From contig NZ_JBJFZU010000002.1 of the NCBI RefSeq assembly GCF_045032955.1, positions 620,001 to 684,000 on the forward strand: 64,000 nt of DNA, read 5' to 3'. Position 1 is the first letter of the stretch. Every line of letters starts with the position of its first letter. This document shows, piece by piece, positions 54,931 to 63,577 of this stretch. The position numbers and the translations under genes were made by a program. This DNA is from Ornithinicoccus sp045032955 (GTDB taxonomy: Bacteria; Actinomycetota; Actinomycetes; Actinomycetales; Dermatophilaceae). The notes under the pieces were generated by a model that worked only from the letters and a program-made list of their open reading frames with translations, had not been told where the DNA came from and did not search any database.

Positions 54931-55470
54931 ATGACTGAGATTCACGTGCGCGTCCTGGCCCCGGAAGAGTGGCAGGCCTACAAGGACGTCCGTCTGCGTG
55001 CGCTGCGTGAGTCACCGGAGGCCTTCGTCGCCTCCGCCAGCGAGGAGGAGGACTTCGAGGACGCCCGCTGGGAGCAGCGGATGGAGCGGTCCCGGAGGAT
55101 CCTCGCGCTGGACGACGACGAGGTGGTGGGTGTCGTCAGCGTCGGCACCGGCCATCGCACCAACATCCCCGGCGCCGGGGAGCTCTTCGGCCTCTGGGTC
55201 GCGCCCGCCCGTCGCGGGTCCGGCGTCGCCCGCCGGCTGCTGGAGAAGGCCGCGGACGTGGGCCGCGAGGTCGGTCTGCGCCAGCTCGTCTACTGGGTGG
55301 GCACCGACAACGGCCGGGCGGTGGCCTTCGCCTCCAGCTTCGGGTTCCGGCCCACCGACGACCGCCGCGAGATGCGGATCCGGGGCGTCGACGCGGACGA
55401 CGCGGAGTCGGAGGAGATGATGATGGTCTACCCGCTCGGTGACTCCGCCGGGGTGCCGACCTCCCTCTGA
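54931..55470 (+). CDS. GNAT-family N-acetyltransferase
   Basis: A 179-residue acetyltransferase with the GNAT core: strand IHVRVLAPEEWQAYKDVRLRA, acetyl-CoA loop VAPARRGSGVARRLLEKA and the C-terminal NGRAVAFASSFGFRPT. The N-terminal helix (ALRESPEAFVASASEEEDF) resembles members acting on small molecules or protein N-termini; the substrate is unknown. AAGAGT 7 bases upstream of the ATG may be a leaderless -10. Confidence 0.88.
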   Translation: MTEIHVRVLAPEEWQAYKDVRLRALRESPEAFVASASEEEDFEDARWEQRMERSRRILALDDDEVVGVVSVGTGHRTNIPGAGELFGLWVAPARRGSGVARRLLEKAADVGREVGLRQLVYWVGTDNGRAVAFASSFGFRPTDDRREMRIRGVDADDAESEEMMMVYPLGDSAGVPTSL

Positions 55471-55497
55471 CCGGTCGGGCTGCGCCCTCCCGTGGTC

Positions 55498-55503
55498 TAG
55501 CGT
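55498..55503 (+). promoter_or_regulatory. Leaderless -10 of acuC
   Basis: TAGCGT ends 6 bases before the ATG at 55510. Confidence 0.5.
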
Positions 55504-55509
55504 GAGCCC

Positions 55510-56703
55510 ATGGCGCTGACGCAGTCGTGGGTGATGTGGGACGAGCGGTACTCCGCCTACGACTTCGGTCCCGGCCACCCGATGCACCCCAGCCGGCTGG
55601 ACCTGACCCACCGGCTCGCCGCGGACCTGGGGCTGTTGGACCACGACGACGTGCTCGTCCGCCCCGCCCGGCACGCGAGCGACGAAGAGCTGCTCCGCGT
55701 CCACACCATCGACCTGCTGGAGGCGGTACGGGCGGCCTCCGCGGACCCCGGCTCGGCCCACGGGCGGCAGGGGATCGGCACCGAGGACAACCCCGCCTTC
55801 TCCGGCATGCACGAGGCGACCACGCTGGCCGTCGGCGCCACCCTGGAGGCCTGCGAGGCCGTCTGGTCCGGCCAGGTGCTGCGGGCGTGCAACATCGCCG
55901 GCGGGCTGCACCACGCGATGCCGGAGGCCGCCTCCGGCTTCTGCGTCTACAACGACATCGCGGTGGGCATCCAGCGGATGCTCGACCAGGGCGCCGAGCG
56001 GGTCGTCTACCTCGACCTCGACGCCCACCACGGGGACGGCGTGGAGCGCTGCTTCTGGAACGACCCGCGGGTGCTGACCGTCTCGTTGCACGAGACCGGC
56101 CGGGCGTTGTTCCCCGGCACCGGCTTCCCCGGCGACATCGGCGGCCCGCGGGCCCAGGACAGCGCGGTCAACGTCGCGCTGCCCCCGGGCACCGGGGACG
56201 AGGGGTGGCTGCGTGCCTACCAGGCCGTGGTCCCGACGGTCGTCCGGGCCTTCGACCCGCAGGTCGTGGTGAGCCAGCACGGCTGCGACTGCCACTACTC
56301 CGACCCGCTGGCGCACCTGTCCGTCTCGATGGACGCCCTGGCCGTGGCCTACGGCTGGGTCCGCGAGCTGGCCGACGACCTGGCCGGGGGGCGCTGGGTC
56401 TCGTTGGGCGGTGGGGGCTACCAGCTGGTGGACGTGGTCCCGCGGGCCTGGACCCACCTGATCGGGGTGGTCACCGGCCGCCCGGTCGACCCGGGCACGG
56501 CCACCCCGGACAGCTGGCGCCGGCACGTCGAGCAGACCTACGGGGTGCCCGCCCCCGAGGTGATGGGCGACCGCGGTGGGCGCGAGATCCGCTACGGGAG
56601 GTGGGAGGACGGGTTCGACCCGGAGGACCCGGTGGACTCGGCGATCATGGCCACCCGCCGGGCGGTCTTCCCCGGTTGGGGACTGGACCCCTACCTCGAC
56701 TGA
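55510..56703 (+). CDS. acuC: Acetoin utilization protein AcuC (class I histone-deacetylase fold)
   Basis: A zinc deacetylase of 397 residues. Active-site features are ACNIAGGLHHAMPEAASGFCVYNDIAV (His pair), YLDLDAHHGDGVE (zinc-binding Asp and His) and QHGCDCHYSDPLAHL. In Bacillus AcuC deacetylates acetyl-CoA synthetase; an analogous control of acetate metabolism is inferred here. A GNAT acetyltransferase gene lies just upstream, but pairing the two is speculative. Confidence 0.94.
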   Translation: MALTQSWVMWDERYSAYDFGPGHPMHPSRLDLTHRLAADLGLLDHDDVLVRPARHASDEELLRVHTIDLLEAVRAASADPGSAHGRQGIGTEDNPAFSGMHEATTLAVGATLEACEAVWSGQVLRACNIAGGLHHAMPEAASGFCVYNDIAVGIQRMLDQGAERVVYLDLDAHHGDGVERCFWNDPRVLTVSLHETGRALFPGTGFPGDIGGPRAQDSAVNVALPPGTGDEGWLRAYQAVVPTVVRAFDPQVVVSQHGCDCHYSDPLAHLSVSMDALAVAYGWVRELADDLAGGRWVSLGGGGYQLVDVVPRAWTHLIGVVTGRPVDPGTATPDSWRRHVEQTYGVPAPEVMGDRGGREIRYGRWEDGFDPEDPVDSAIMATRRAVFPGWGLDPYLD

Positions 56704-56790
56704 CACGCACGACTCCTGCGCCCATATAGACCCTCTGGTATGCATCTGCCACATTCGGCGTGTCTCACTGGACCTGTTCCGCCTCAGGAC

Positions 56791-56820
56791 TTTCGCGGCG
56801 AGCACTTGTGCCCCTAGTGT
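56791..56820 (+). promoter_or_regulatory. Candidate promoter of the HTH gene
   Basis: TTTCGC (56791-56796) and TAGTGT (56815-56820) are 18 bases apart, giving a leader of about 80 nt before the ATG at 56905. The rest of the 200-bp gap after acuC shows nothing else I can support. Confidence 0.3.
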
Positions 56821-56904
56821 TAGGGCCGACAACCAGACGTGGGACCGCGGCCGGAGGGGAAGCCGAGCGCGGAGCCCGCACAGGAGAGAGACGGGAAACG
56901 TCCT

Positions 56905-57105
56905 ATGGCTGATGAACGCCAGCTCGGCGAGATGACCTTTATGACCGTGGCCGAGGTGGCCGCCGTGATGCGCGTGTCGAAGATGACCGTGTACCGGTTG
57001 GTCCACTCGGGCGAGCTGCCCGCCGTGCGGGTCGGCCGGTCCTTCCGGGTCCCCGAGAAGGCGGTGCACGCCTACCTGGAGGAGTCCTACCACGGCACCG
57101 CCTGA
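56905..57105 (+). CDS. Excisionase/BldC-like helix-turn-helix protein
   Basis: A 66-residue MerR-superfamily minimal DNA-binding protein: TVAEVAAVMRVSKMTVYRLVHSGELPAVRVGRSFRVPEKAVHAYLEES. Small proteins of this kind (Rv0500A in M. tuberculosis, from memory) sit next to bS22 throughout actinobacteria. They are likely chromosomal regulators rather than phage excisionases. The ATG at 56905 gives the family length; the open frame further upstream is unsupported. Confidence 0.9.
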   Translation: MADERQLGEMTFMTVAEVAAVMRVSKMTVYRLVHSGELPAVRVGRSFRVPEKAVHAYLEESYHGTA

Positions 57106-57127
57106 GCGGGAGCCGGGTCCGCGCGGT

Positions 57128-57156
57128 TTTGGGCAGGGCAACGCTGGGGTTAGGCT
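57128..57156 (+). promoter_or_regulatory. Promoter of the bS22 gene
   Basis: TTTGGG (57128-57133) and TAGGCT (57151-57156) are separated by 17 bases, giving a leader of about 80 nt. Confidence 0.5.
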
Positions 57157-57243
57157 GAGGCGACTGTTGTGCAGCGCCCCAGCGCGCTCGAGGCCAGGGT
57201 CGCCGCTGCACCACCACGACCGACGAGACGAAGGATGCGCCCC

Positions 57244-57342
57244 ATGGGCTCTGTGATCAAGAAGCGCCGCAAGCGGATGGCGAAGAAGAAGCACCGCAAG
57301 CTGCTGCGCAAGACGCGTCACCAGCGTCGCAACAAGAAGTGA
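57244..57342 (+). CDS. Small ribosomal protein bS22 (AURKAIP1/COX24-like)
   Basis: A 32-residue, extremely basic peptide starting MGSVIKKRRKRMAKKKHRK. It matches the tiny actinobacterial 30S protein bS22 first seen in Mycobacterium smegmatis ribosome structures, whose sequence I recall as starting almost identically. The ATG at 57244 is preceded by GAAGGA. Its own promoter lies upstream and a terminator hairpin follows. It is easily missed because of its size. Confidence 0.92.
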   Translation: MGSVIKKRRKRMAKKKHRKLLRKTRHQRRNKK

Positions 57343-57369
57343 CCAGGCACGTCCTGACAGCTCACTGAC

Positions 57370-57402
57370 ATGGCGCCCTCCCGCATGCGGGACGGGCGCC
57401 AT
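57370..57402 (+). terminator. Terminator of the bS22 gene
   Basis: 9-bp arms ATGGCGCCC/GGGCGCCAT enclose a 15-base loop that contains a second palindrome (CCCGCATGCGGG). It starts 27 bp after the stop. Confidence 0.7.
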
Positions 57403-57451
57403 CGTCGTCCCGTGGCCGTCCTCGGCCCCGTCCCCAGGCAGGAGGTGAGGT

Positions 57452-57733
57452 ATGCCGTGGCGCCGCCGGCTCCGTGAGCCCGAGGTGGTGATGCTCTCCC
57501 GCCCGGGTTGCCACCTGTGCGAGGAGATGCTGACCGTCGTCTCACCGCAGGCACCACGGCTGCAGGTCCGGGACATCGACGCCGACCGGGACGCCGGCCG
57601 GATGGACGCCGCCACCCATGACGGCTGGACCAGCCTGCTGCCGGTGCTGCTCGTCGACGGGGAGCAGGTGGCGCACTGGCGGGTCACCGCCGAGGAGGTG
57701 CGGGTGGCGCTGCGCGCCGCCCGCCGCCGCTGA
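57452..57733 (+). CDS. Glutaredoxin-family protein
   Basis: A 93-residue thioredoxin-fold protein with the redox motif CHLC (MLSRPGCHLCEEM). Start ATG at 57452 follows the near-perfect ribosome-binding site AGGAGGTGA, and the ATG itself lies inside a GGTATGCC motif. A similar small glutaredoxin gene precedes hemA in mycobacteria, so a link to thiol/redox control next to Rex is plausible but unproven. Confidence 0.88.
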   Translation: MPWRRRLREPEVVMLSRPGCHLCEEMLTVVSPQAPRLQVRDIDADRDAGRMDAATHDGWTSLLPVLLVDGEQVAHWRVTAEEVRVALRAARRR

Positions 57734-57794
57734 CCGGTGCCCGCCGCCGCTGCCCCGGCATGCCGCCGCCAGGTGCCGCCGCCAGGTGCTCGTT

Positions 57795-57824
57795 TTGGTG
57801 GATGGCAGGGGTCGAGCCTAGAGT
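57795..57824 (+). promoter_or_regulatory. Candidate promoter of the rex-hem operon
   Basis: TTGGTG (57795-57800) and TAGAGT (57819-57824) are 18 bases apart. A second A+T-rich hexamer, TATAAG (57861-57866), lies downstream and could be another -10. I do not see a clear Rex operator dyad. Confidence 0.4.
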
Positions 57825-57912
57825 TGAGGGGTCCGCGCCGACCGGTGCGCATGGGTCTGATATAAGCCCCCTCGGTCGACGCCATCCATGGAGAGGAGCC
57901 GGTGTCGCCGTG

Positions 57913-58578
57913 ATGGCCGAGTCGAACCGGCGCGGTGTGCCGGAGGCCACCGTCGGACGTCTCCCGGGTTATCTGCAGGCACTGACCGCGCTCGCCGAGC
58001 AGGGCCGGTCCTCCGTCTCCAGCGACGAGCTCGGAGCGCTGGCCGGCGTCCGCTCCGCCCAGGTGCGCAAAGATTTGTCCCACCTCGGCTCCTACGGCGT
58101 CCGCGGCGTCGGCTACGACACGGGCCGGCTGGCGGAGCAGGTCTCCGCGGAGCTGGGCCTCACCCAGGACTGGCCGGTCGTGATCGTCGGCATGGGCAAC
58201 CTGGGCCGGGCCCTGGCCGCCTACGGAGGGCTCGCCTCCCGGGGTTTCCGGGTGGTCGCGCTGGCCGACGACGACCCCGAGGTCGTGGGCACCCGCGTGG
58301 AGGGGCTGGAGGTGCAACGGCTGGACGGGCTGGTGACCGCCGCCCCGGTGACCGTCGGCATCATCACCACCCCACCCGATGCCGCCCAGCAGGTCGCCGA
58401 CTCCCTGGTGGGCCTCGGGGTGCACTCCATCCTCACCTTCTCCTCCGGTGCGCTGCACGTCCCGGAGGACGTGGACGTGCGCCGGGTGGACCTGGCCACC
58501 GAGCTGCAGATCCTGACCTTTCACCAGCACCAGCGGTCGCTGGCGCTGGCATCCCGACCCGTGGAGGGAGCCTCGTGA
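57913..58578 (+). CDS. rex: Redox-sensing transcriptional repressor Rex
   Basis: Senses the NADH/NAD+ ratio and represses respiratory and fermentative genes when NADH is low. The 221 residues comprise an N-terminal winged helix (GRLPGYLQALTALAEQGRSSVSSDELGALAGVRSAQVRKDLS) and a Rossmann domain (VVIVGMGNLGRALAAY). Start ATG at 57913, with an adjacent GTG at 57910 as the alternative. It leads the heme operon, as in Streptomyces, and overlaps hemA by 4 bp. Confidence 0.96.
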   Translation: MAESNRRGVPEATVGRLPGYLQALTALAEQGRSSVSSDELGALAGVRSAQVRKDLSHLGSYGVRGVGYDTGRLAEQVSAELGLTQDWPVVIVGMGNLGRALAAYGGLASRGFRVVALADDDPEVVGTRVEGLEVQRLDGLVTAAPVTVGIITTPPDAAQQVADSLVGLGVHSILTFSSGALHVPEDVDVRRVDLATELQILTFHQHQRSLALASRPVEGAS

Positions 58579-59942
58579 GCGTCCTGGTGGTGGGCCTGTC
58601 CCACCGATCCGCACCGATCGACCTGCTGGAGCGGGTGGTCCTCGACGCCGAGGGCGCCCGCGGCCTGGCGACCCGGCTGCGGGCCGGTGAGCACGTCGAG
58701 GAGGTCCTGGTCCTCTCGACCTGCAACCGGCTCGAGGTCGTCGTCGAGGCCGCCACCTTCCACGGCGCCCTCGAGCAGATCGGCGTGGCGCTCGGGGAGA
58801 TCAGCGGCCTCGGGGCCGAGGAGCTGGCGACCCACCTCTTCGTGCACTTCGACGACCGCGCCGTGTGCCACCTCTTCGAGCTGGCCTGCGGGCTGGACTC
58901 GATGGCGGTCGGGGAGAGCCAGGTGCTGGGCCAGCTGCGCGACGCCCTGGCCCGCGCCCAGCGGTACGGACACCTGGGCCCCTCGCTGAACCCGCTGGTC
59001 CAGCAGGCCCTGCGGGTGGGCAAGCGGGCGCACGCCGAGACCGCCATCGACGACGTCTCCCGCTCCCTGGTCACCCTCGGCCTGGACCGCGCCCGCAGCG
59101 TCCTGGGCGAGCTGGGCGGGGCCCGCACCGTGGTCCTCGGCGCCGGTGCGATGTCCGGCCTGGCCGTGGCCACGCTGGTCCGCGAGGGCGTCACCGACCT
59201 GGTCGTGGTGAACCGCACGCCGGAGCGCGCGGCCCGCCTCGCCGCCCAGCACGGTATGCGCAGCGCCGGCTGGTCCGAGCTCGCCGAGGAGGTGGCCTCC
59301 GCCGACCTGGTGCTCACCTGCACCGGCGCCGTCGGGCACGTCCTCGACGCCGCGACCCTGGCCCGGGGCCGCGCCGGCACGGGCCGCGACGAGCAGCCCG
59401 TCGTGCTGCTGGACCTGGCGCTGCCCCGCGACGTGGCCGCGGAGGCCGCCGAGCTGCCCGGCGTGCACCTGTGGGGTCTGGCCGAGCTGCAGCAGGAGGC
59501 CTCCGGCGCCTCCGCCGAGGACGCGCCGGACGCCGAAGCCGGTCCGGTCCGCGCGGTGCGCGAGCTGGTCACCAGCGAGGTCGCCAGCCATCTCACCGAG
59601 CGGCACACCGCCCGCCTCGGCCCCACCCTGGCGGCACTGCGCAGCAGCGCGGCCAGGGTCGTCGACGCCGAGATGGCCCGGCTGGACCAGCGGCTGCCGC
59701 ACCTGCCCGAGGACGAGCGGGCCGAGGTGCGGCACACCGTCCGGCGGGTCGTGGACAAGCTGCTGCACACCCCGACCACCCGGGTGAAGCAGCTGCAGGC
59801 CGGTCGCGAGCCGGCCGACTACGCGCACGCGCTGCGCGAGCTGTTCGACCTGGACAGCCGCGAGGTCGCCACGGTCTCCACCCCACCGCTCGGCGTCGCC
59901 GACAGCGTCTCCGAGATCACCGGGGAGGTCGGCCGGCGATGA
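58575..59942 (+). CDS. hemA: Glutamyl-tRNA reductase
   Basis: First committed step of heme synthesis by the C5 route. The 455-residue protein has the catalytic Cys50 in LSTCNRLEV, the substrate region DSMAVGESQVLGQ, the NADPH fold (VVLGAGAMSGLAVATL) and a C-terminal dimerisation helix bundle. GTGA overlap with rex and ATGA overlap with hemC. A 20-odd-residue Ala/Glu/Asp linker (about 310-335) is longer than usual. Confidence 0.97.
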   Translation: MSVLVVGLSHRSAPIDLLERVVLDAEGARGLATRLRAGEHVEEVLVLSTCNRLEVVVEAATFHGALEQIGVALGEISGLGAEELATHLFVHFDDRAVCHLFELACGLDSMAVGESQVLGQLRDALARAQRYGHLGPSLNPLVQQALRVGKRAHAETAIDDVSRSLVTLGLDRARSVLGELGGARTVVLGAGAMSGLAVATLVREGVTDLVVVNRTPERAARLAAQHGMRSAGWSELAEEVASADLVLTCTGAVGHVLDAATLARGRAGTGRDEQPVVLLDLALPRDVAAEAAELPGVHLWGLAELQQEASGASAEDAPDAEAGPVRAVRELVTSEVASHLTERHTARLGPTLAALRSSAARVVDAEMARLDQRLPHLPEDERAEVRHTVRRVVDKLLHTPTTRVKQLQAGREPADYAHALRELFDLDSREVATVSTPPLGVADSVSEITGEVGRR

Positions 59943-60934
59943 CCCCGCAGCCCCTCCGCCTGGGTACCCGCGCCAGCGCCCTGGCCACCAGCCAGTCCGG
60001 CTGGGTGGCGGACCGGCTGCGCGCCGCCGGTCACCAGGTGGAGCTGGTGCGGGTGACGACCGAGGGGGACACGTCCCGCCGCAGCCTCACCGAGATCGGC
60101 GGCACCGGGGTCTTCGCCTCGGCGCTGCGGGACGCGCTGCTCGAGGAGCGGATCGACCTGGCCGTGCACTCCCTCAAGGACCTGCCGACGGCCCCCTGCC
60201 CCGGTCTGACCGTGGCCGCGGTGCCGGAGCGGGAGGACCCCCGGGACGTGCTCGTCGCCCGCGACGGGTTGACCCTCACCCAGCTCCCGGCGGGCGCCGT
60301 CATCGGCACCGGCTCCCCGCGCCGCGCCGCCCAGCTCGCCCTGGCCCGCCCCGACCTGCAGGTCAGGGACATCCGCGGCAACGTGGACAGCCGGATCCGG
60401 ATGGTGCGCGACGGCACCGTCGACGCGGTGGTGCTGGCCCGGGCCGGGCTGGCCCGCCTGGACCGCCTGCCCGAGGCCACCGAGGTGCTGGACACCGCCC
60501 TGATGGTGCCTGCCGCCGGCCAGGGGGCGCTGGCGATCGAGTGCCGGGAGACGGACCGCGAGCTGGTCGACCTGCTCGCCTCCGTGCTGGAGCACGAGGA
60601 CACCCGCACCGCCGTCACCGGCGAGCGGGCCGCGCTGTCCGCGCTGGAGGCCGGCTGCACCGCACCGGTCGGCGTGCTCGGCTCCCTGGAGTCCTCCACC
60701 GCGGCGGGCGAGGGCATACCCGCCTCCCCGCCCACCCTGACCCTCCACGCGTTCGCTGCCCTGCAGACCGGGCCGCAGCGGCACGTGGCCACCGGCGGGA
60801 GCGCCGCTCCCGCCGAGCTCGGCCGGTCCCTGGCCGAGCACCTGTTGAACCGTCCCGACCCCACGGGCGCCGCGGCCGCACAGCGGTCCGCGTCTCCGGA
60901 CGTGGGGTCACACACACCGGAGTCCGACCTGTGA
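59939..60934 (+). CDS. hemC: Porphobilinogen deaminase (hydroxymethylbilane synthase)
   Basis: Builds hydroxymethylbilane from four porphobilinogens. The 331-residue protein starts LRLGTRASALATSQSGWVAD and carries the dipyrromethane-binding Cys in LEAGCTAPVGVLG, with HSLKDLPT and RRAAQL between. A Pro/Ala-rich C-terminal extension follows the catalytic core. It overlaps hemA and hemD by 4 bp each. Confidence 0.97.
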   Translation: MTPQPLRLGTRASALATSQSGWVADRLRAAGHQVELVRVTTEGDTSRRSLTEIGGTGVFASALRDALLEERIDLAVHSLKDLPTAPCPGLTVAAVPEREDPRDVLVARDGLTLTQLPAGAVIGTGSPRRAAQLALARPDLQVRDIRGNVDSRIRMVRDGTVDAVVLARAGLARLDRLPEATEVLDTALMVPAAGQGALAIECRETDRELVDLLASVLEHEDTRTAVTGERAALSALEAGCTAPVGVLGSLESSTAAGEGIPASPPTLTLHAFAALQTGPQRHVATGGSAAPAELGRSLAEHLLNRPDPTGAAAAQRSASPDVGSHTPESDL

Positions 60935-62586
60935 GCACCGACGCCGCCCCTGTCCACCTGACCCACCCGGACGCCCCCGCGTCCGCGGCCCGGATCGCCT
61001 TCGTCGGCGCCGGGCCCGGGGATCCCGGTCTGCTCACCGTGCGGGCGAGGGAGTACCTCGCGGCCGCCGACGTGGTCCTCCTCGACACCCTGCACCGCGA
61101 GGAGGAGCTGAGCCCGTGGACCAAGGAGGACGCGGTCTTCGTGCTCACCACCCGTGGCGAGGGCGGGCCTGCGCTCACCCCGGCCGCCCGCGCGAAGCTG
61201 CTGGTCCGCACCGCCTCGAAGTACGACGACGCCACCCACCTCGTGGTCCGGCTGATGGACGGTGACGCCACCGCCTTCGGCGGACTCGCCGGTGAGGCCC
61301 TCGCCTGCCGCGACGCGGGCGTCCCGTTCGAGATCGTGCCGGGCGTGAGCACCGCCTGGTCGGTGCCGGCGTATGCCGGGATGCCGCTGTCCGGGGACGG
61401 GCAGCACAGCGAGGTGCACGTCCTGCACGCGGGGGACAGCTCCGTCGACTGGTCCCTGTCGGTCGCGACGGACGTCACCGTGGTGGTGCTCGGCTCCGGT
61501 GACCAGCTGCGCAAGGCGCTGCGCCAGCTCGCCGACGCGGGCCGCCCCGGCGACAGCCCGGTGGCGCTCACCGAGAACGGCACCACCGTCAGCCAGCAGA
61601 CGTACGTGCAGACCCTGGACGAGGCCATCGCGACGATGGCCGCCGACGATGCCCCGGCCGCGACCGTGGCGGTCGTCGGCCCCTCGGTCGAGCTGCGCTC
61701 CGAGCTGTCCTGGTGGGAGTCCAAGCCGCTCTTCGGCTGGTCCATCCTGGTGCCGCGCACCAAGGAGCAGTCCGGCCCGATGACCGACCGGATCGCGGCC
61801 TACGGGGCCAGCGCCTCGGTCGTCCCGACGATCAGCGTGGAGCCCCCGCGCACCCCGCAGCAGATGGACCGTGCGGTCCGGGGCCTGGTCACCGGCCGCT
61901 ACGAGTGGATCGGGTTCACCTCCGTCAACGCCGTCCGCGCGGTGCGGGAGAAGTTCGAGGCGCTCGGGCTGGACGCCCGCTCGTTCGCCGGGCTCAAGCT
62001 CGCCGCCGTCGGCGGGGTCACCGCGCAGGCGCTGCGTGAGTGGGGCCTGGAGCCGGACCTCGTCCCCGAGGGGGAGGAGTCCGCCCGTGGGCTGCTCGAG
62101 GTCTGGCCGCCCTTCGACGAGGTGCTCGACCCGATCAACCGGGTCTTCCTGCCCCGGGCCGACATCGCCACCGACACGCTCGTCGCCGGGCTGCACGAGA
62201 TGGGCTGGGAGGTCGACGACGTCACCGCCTACCGGACGGTGCGGGCCGCGCCGCCGGCCGCGCCGGTCCGGGAGGCGATCAAGGGTGGCGCCTTCGACGC
62301 CGTCTGCTTCACCTCCTCCTCGACCGTCCGCAACCTGGTGGGCATCGCCGGCAAGCCGCACCCCAACACCCTGGTGGCCTGCATCGGCCCGGCCACCGCC
62401 AAAGCCGCCGAGGAGCACGGGCTGCGGGTGGACGTGGTGGCCCCGGAGCCGAGCGCGACGCGCCTGGTCGACGCGCTGGCCGAGCACGTGCGTGCGCTCG
62501 CCGCGCAGGCGCAGGCGGACGGCGAGCCGCTGGTCCGACCGAGCGAGCGCAAGGCGGCTCCGCGGCGTCCCCGGAACCGGCGGTGA
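60931..62586 (+). CDS. hemD: Fused uroporphyrinogen-III C-methyltransferase-like / uroporphyrinogen-III synthase
   Basis: A 551-residue two-domain protein. Residues about 18-260 are SUMT-like (FVGAGPGDPGLLTVRARE, then EIVPGVSTAWSVPAYAGMPLS), but the usual RLKxGDPFxFGR loop reads RLMDGDATAFGG, so methyltransferase activity is doubtful. Residues about 270-530 are HemD, which cyclises hydroxymethylbilane (WSILVPRTKEQSG, YEWIGFTSVNAVRAV, FTSSSTVRNLVG, CIGPATAKAAEEHGL). The basic C-terminal tail is unassigned. GTGA overlaps on both sides keep it in the operon. Confidence 0.94.
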   Translation: MSTDAAPVHLTHPDAPASAARIAFVGAGPGDPGLLTVRAREYLAAADVVLLDTLHREEELSPWTKEDAVFVLTTRGEGGPALTPAARAKLLVRTASKYDDATHLVVRLMDGDATAFGGLAGEALACRDAGVPFEIVPGVSTAWSVPAYAGMPLSGDGQHSEVHVLHAGDSSVDWSLSVATDVTVVVLGSGDQLRKALRQLADAGRPGDSPVALTENGTTVSQQTYVQTLDEAIATMAADDAPAATVAVVGPSVELRSELSWWESKPLFGWSILVPRTKEQSGPMTDRIAAYGASASVVPTISVEPPRTPQQMDRAVRGLVTGRYEWIGFTSVNAVRAVREKFEALGLDARSFAGLKLAAVGGVTAQALREWGLEPDLVPEGEESARGLLEVWPPFDEVLDPINRVFLPRADIATDTLVAGLHEMGWEVDDVTAYRTVRAAPPAAPVREAIKGGAFDAVCFTSSSTVRNLVGIAGKPHPNTLVACIGPATAKAAEEHGLRVDVVAPEPSATRLVDALAEHVRALAAQAQADGEPLVRPSERKAAPRRPRNRR

Positions 62587-63575
62587 CCGAGGTCTCCCGG
62601 CCGCACGAGCGGCCACGCCGGCTCCGCGCCACCCCGGCGCTGCGCCGCCTGGTCGCCCAGACCCGGCTGCACCCGGCGGAGCTGGTGCTGCCGATGTTCG
62701 TGCGGGACGGCATCACCGCGCCTCAGCCGATCGGCTCGATGCCCGGGGTCCTGCAGCACACCCCCCGGAGCCTGGTCGAGGCGGCCCGGGAGGCGGTCGA
62801 CGCCGGTATCGGCGGGATCATGGTCTTCGGCGTGCCCCGGGACGAGGACAAGGACCCGGTCGGCAGCTGCGGGTTGAGCGCCGACGGGGTGCTCAACCGG
62901 GCGCTGGGGTCGCTGCGGGACGCGCTCGGCGACGACACGGTCCTGATGAGCGACCTGTGCCTGGACGAGTTCACCGACCACGGGCACTGCGGGGTGCTGG
63001 ACGACCACGGGCGGGTCGACAACGACGCCACCCTCGAGGTGTACGCCCGGATGGCGGTGGCGCAGGCCTCTGCCGGTGCGCACGTGGTCGGCCCCAGCGG
63101 GATGATGGACGGCCAGGTGCGGGTGGTCCGCGAGGCGCTGGACGGCGCCGGCCACCAGGACACCTCGGTGCTGGCCTACACCGCCAAGTACGCCTCGGCC
63201 TGCTACGGGCCCTTCCGGGAGGCCGTCGCCTCCACCCTGACCGGTGACCGGGCCACCTACCAGCAGGACCCGGCGAACCGGACAGAGAGCCTGCGTGAGC
63301 TGCGCCTCGACCTGGCCGAGGGCGCGGACATGGTGATGGTGAAGCCGGCCCTGCCCTACCTGGACGTGCTCAGCGACGCCGCGGCCGCCACCGACGTGCC
63401 GGTCGCGGCATACCAGGTGAGCGGGGAGTACGCGATGATCGAGGCGGCCGCCGCCCAGGGGTGGCTGGACCGGGACCGGATGGTGCTGGAGACGCTGACC
63501 TCCATCCGCCGCGCCGGGGCTCGGGCGGTGCTGACCTACTACGCCGTGCACGCCGCACGGCTGCTGGAGGGGTGA
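62583..63575 (+). CDS. hemB: Delta-aminolevulinic acid dehydratase (porphobilinogen synthase)
   Basis: Joins two aminolevulinates into porphobilinogen. The 330-residue protein has the metal-site region DLCLDEFTDHGHCG, the Schiff-base lysines in AYTAKYASACYGPFR and MVMVKPALPYLD, and the family start RRLRATPALRRLV. It is the last heme gene in this run; GTGA overlap with hemD. Confidence 0.97.
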   Translation: MTEVSRPHERPRRLRATPALRRLVAQTRLHPAELVLPMFVRDGITAPQPIGSMPGVLQHTPRSLVEAAREAVDAGIGGIMVFGVPRDEDKDPVGSCGLSADGVLNRALGSLRDALGDDTVLMSDLCLDEFTDHGHCGVLDDHGRVDNDATLEVYARMAVAQASAGAHVVGPSGMMDGQVRVVREALDGAGHQDTSVLAYTAKYASACYGPFREAVASTLTGDRATYQQDPANRTESLRELRLDLAEGADMVMVKPALPYLDVLSDAAAATDVPVAAYQVSGEYAMIEAAAAQGWLDRDRMVLETLTSIRRAGARAVLTYYAVHAARLLEG

Positions 63576-63577
63576 CG

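Noticed and set aside
56905..57105. Phage excisionase and prophage remnant
   Set aside because: The protein has an excisionase-type HTH, but no integrase, attachment sites or phage genes are nearby, and the gene beside bS22 is conserved in actinobacteria.
57734..57912. Rex operator upstream of rex
   Set aside because: I looked for the TTGTGA-type dyad with A+T-rich centre and found no convincing match, so autoregulation is not claimed.
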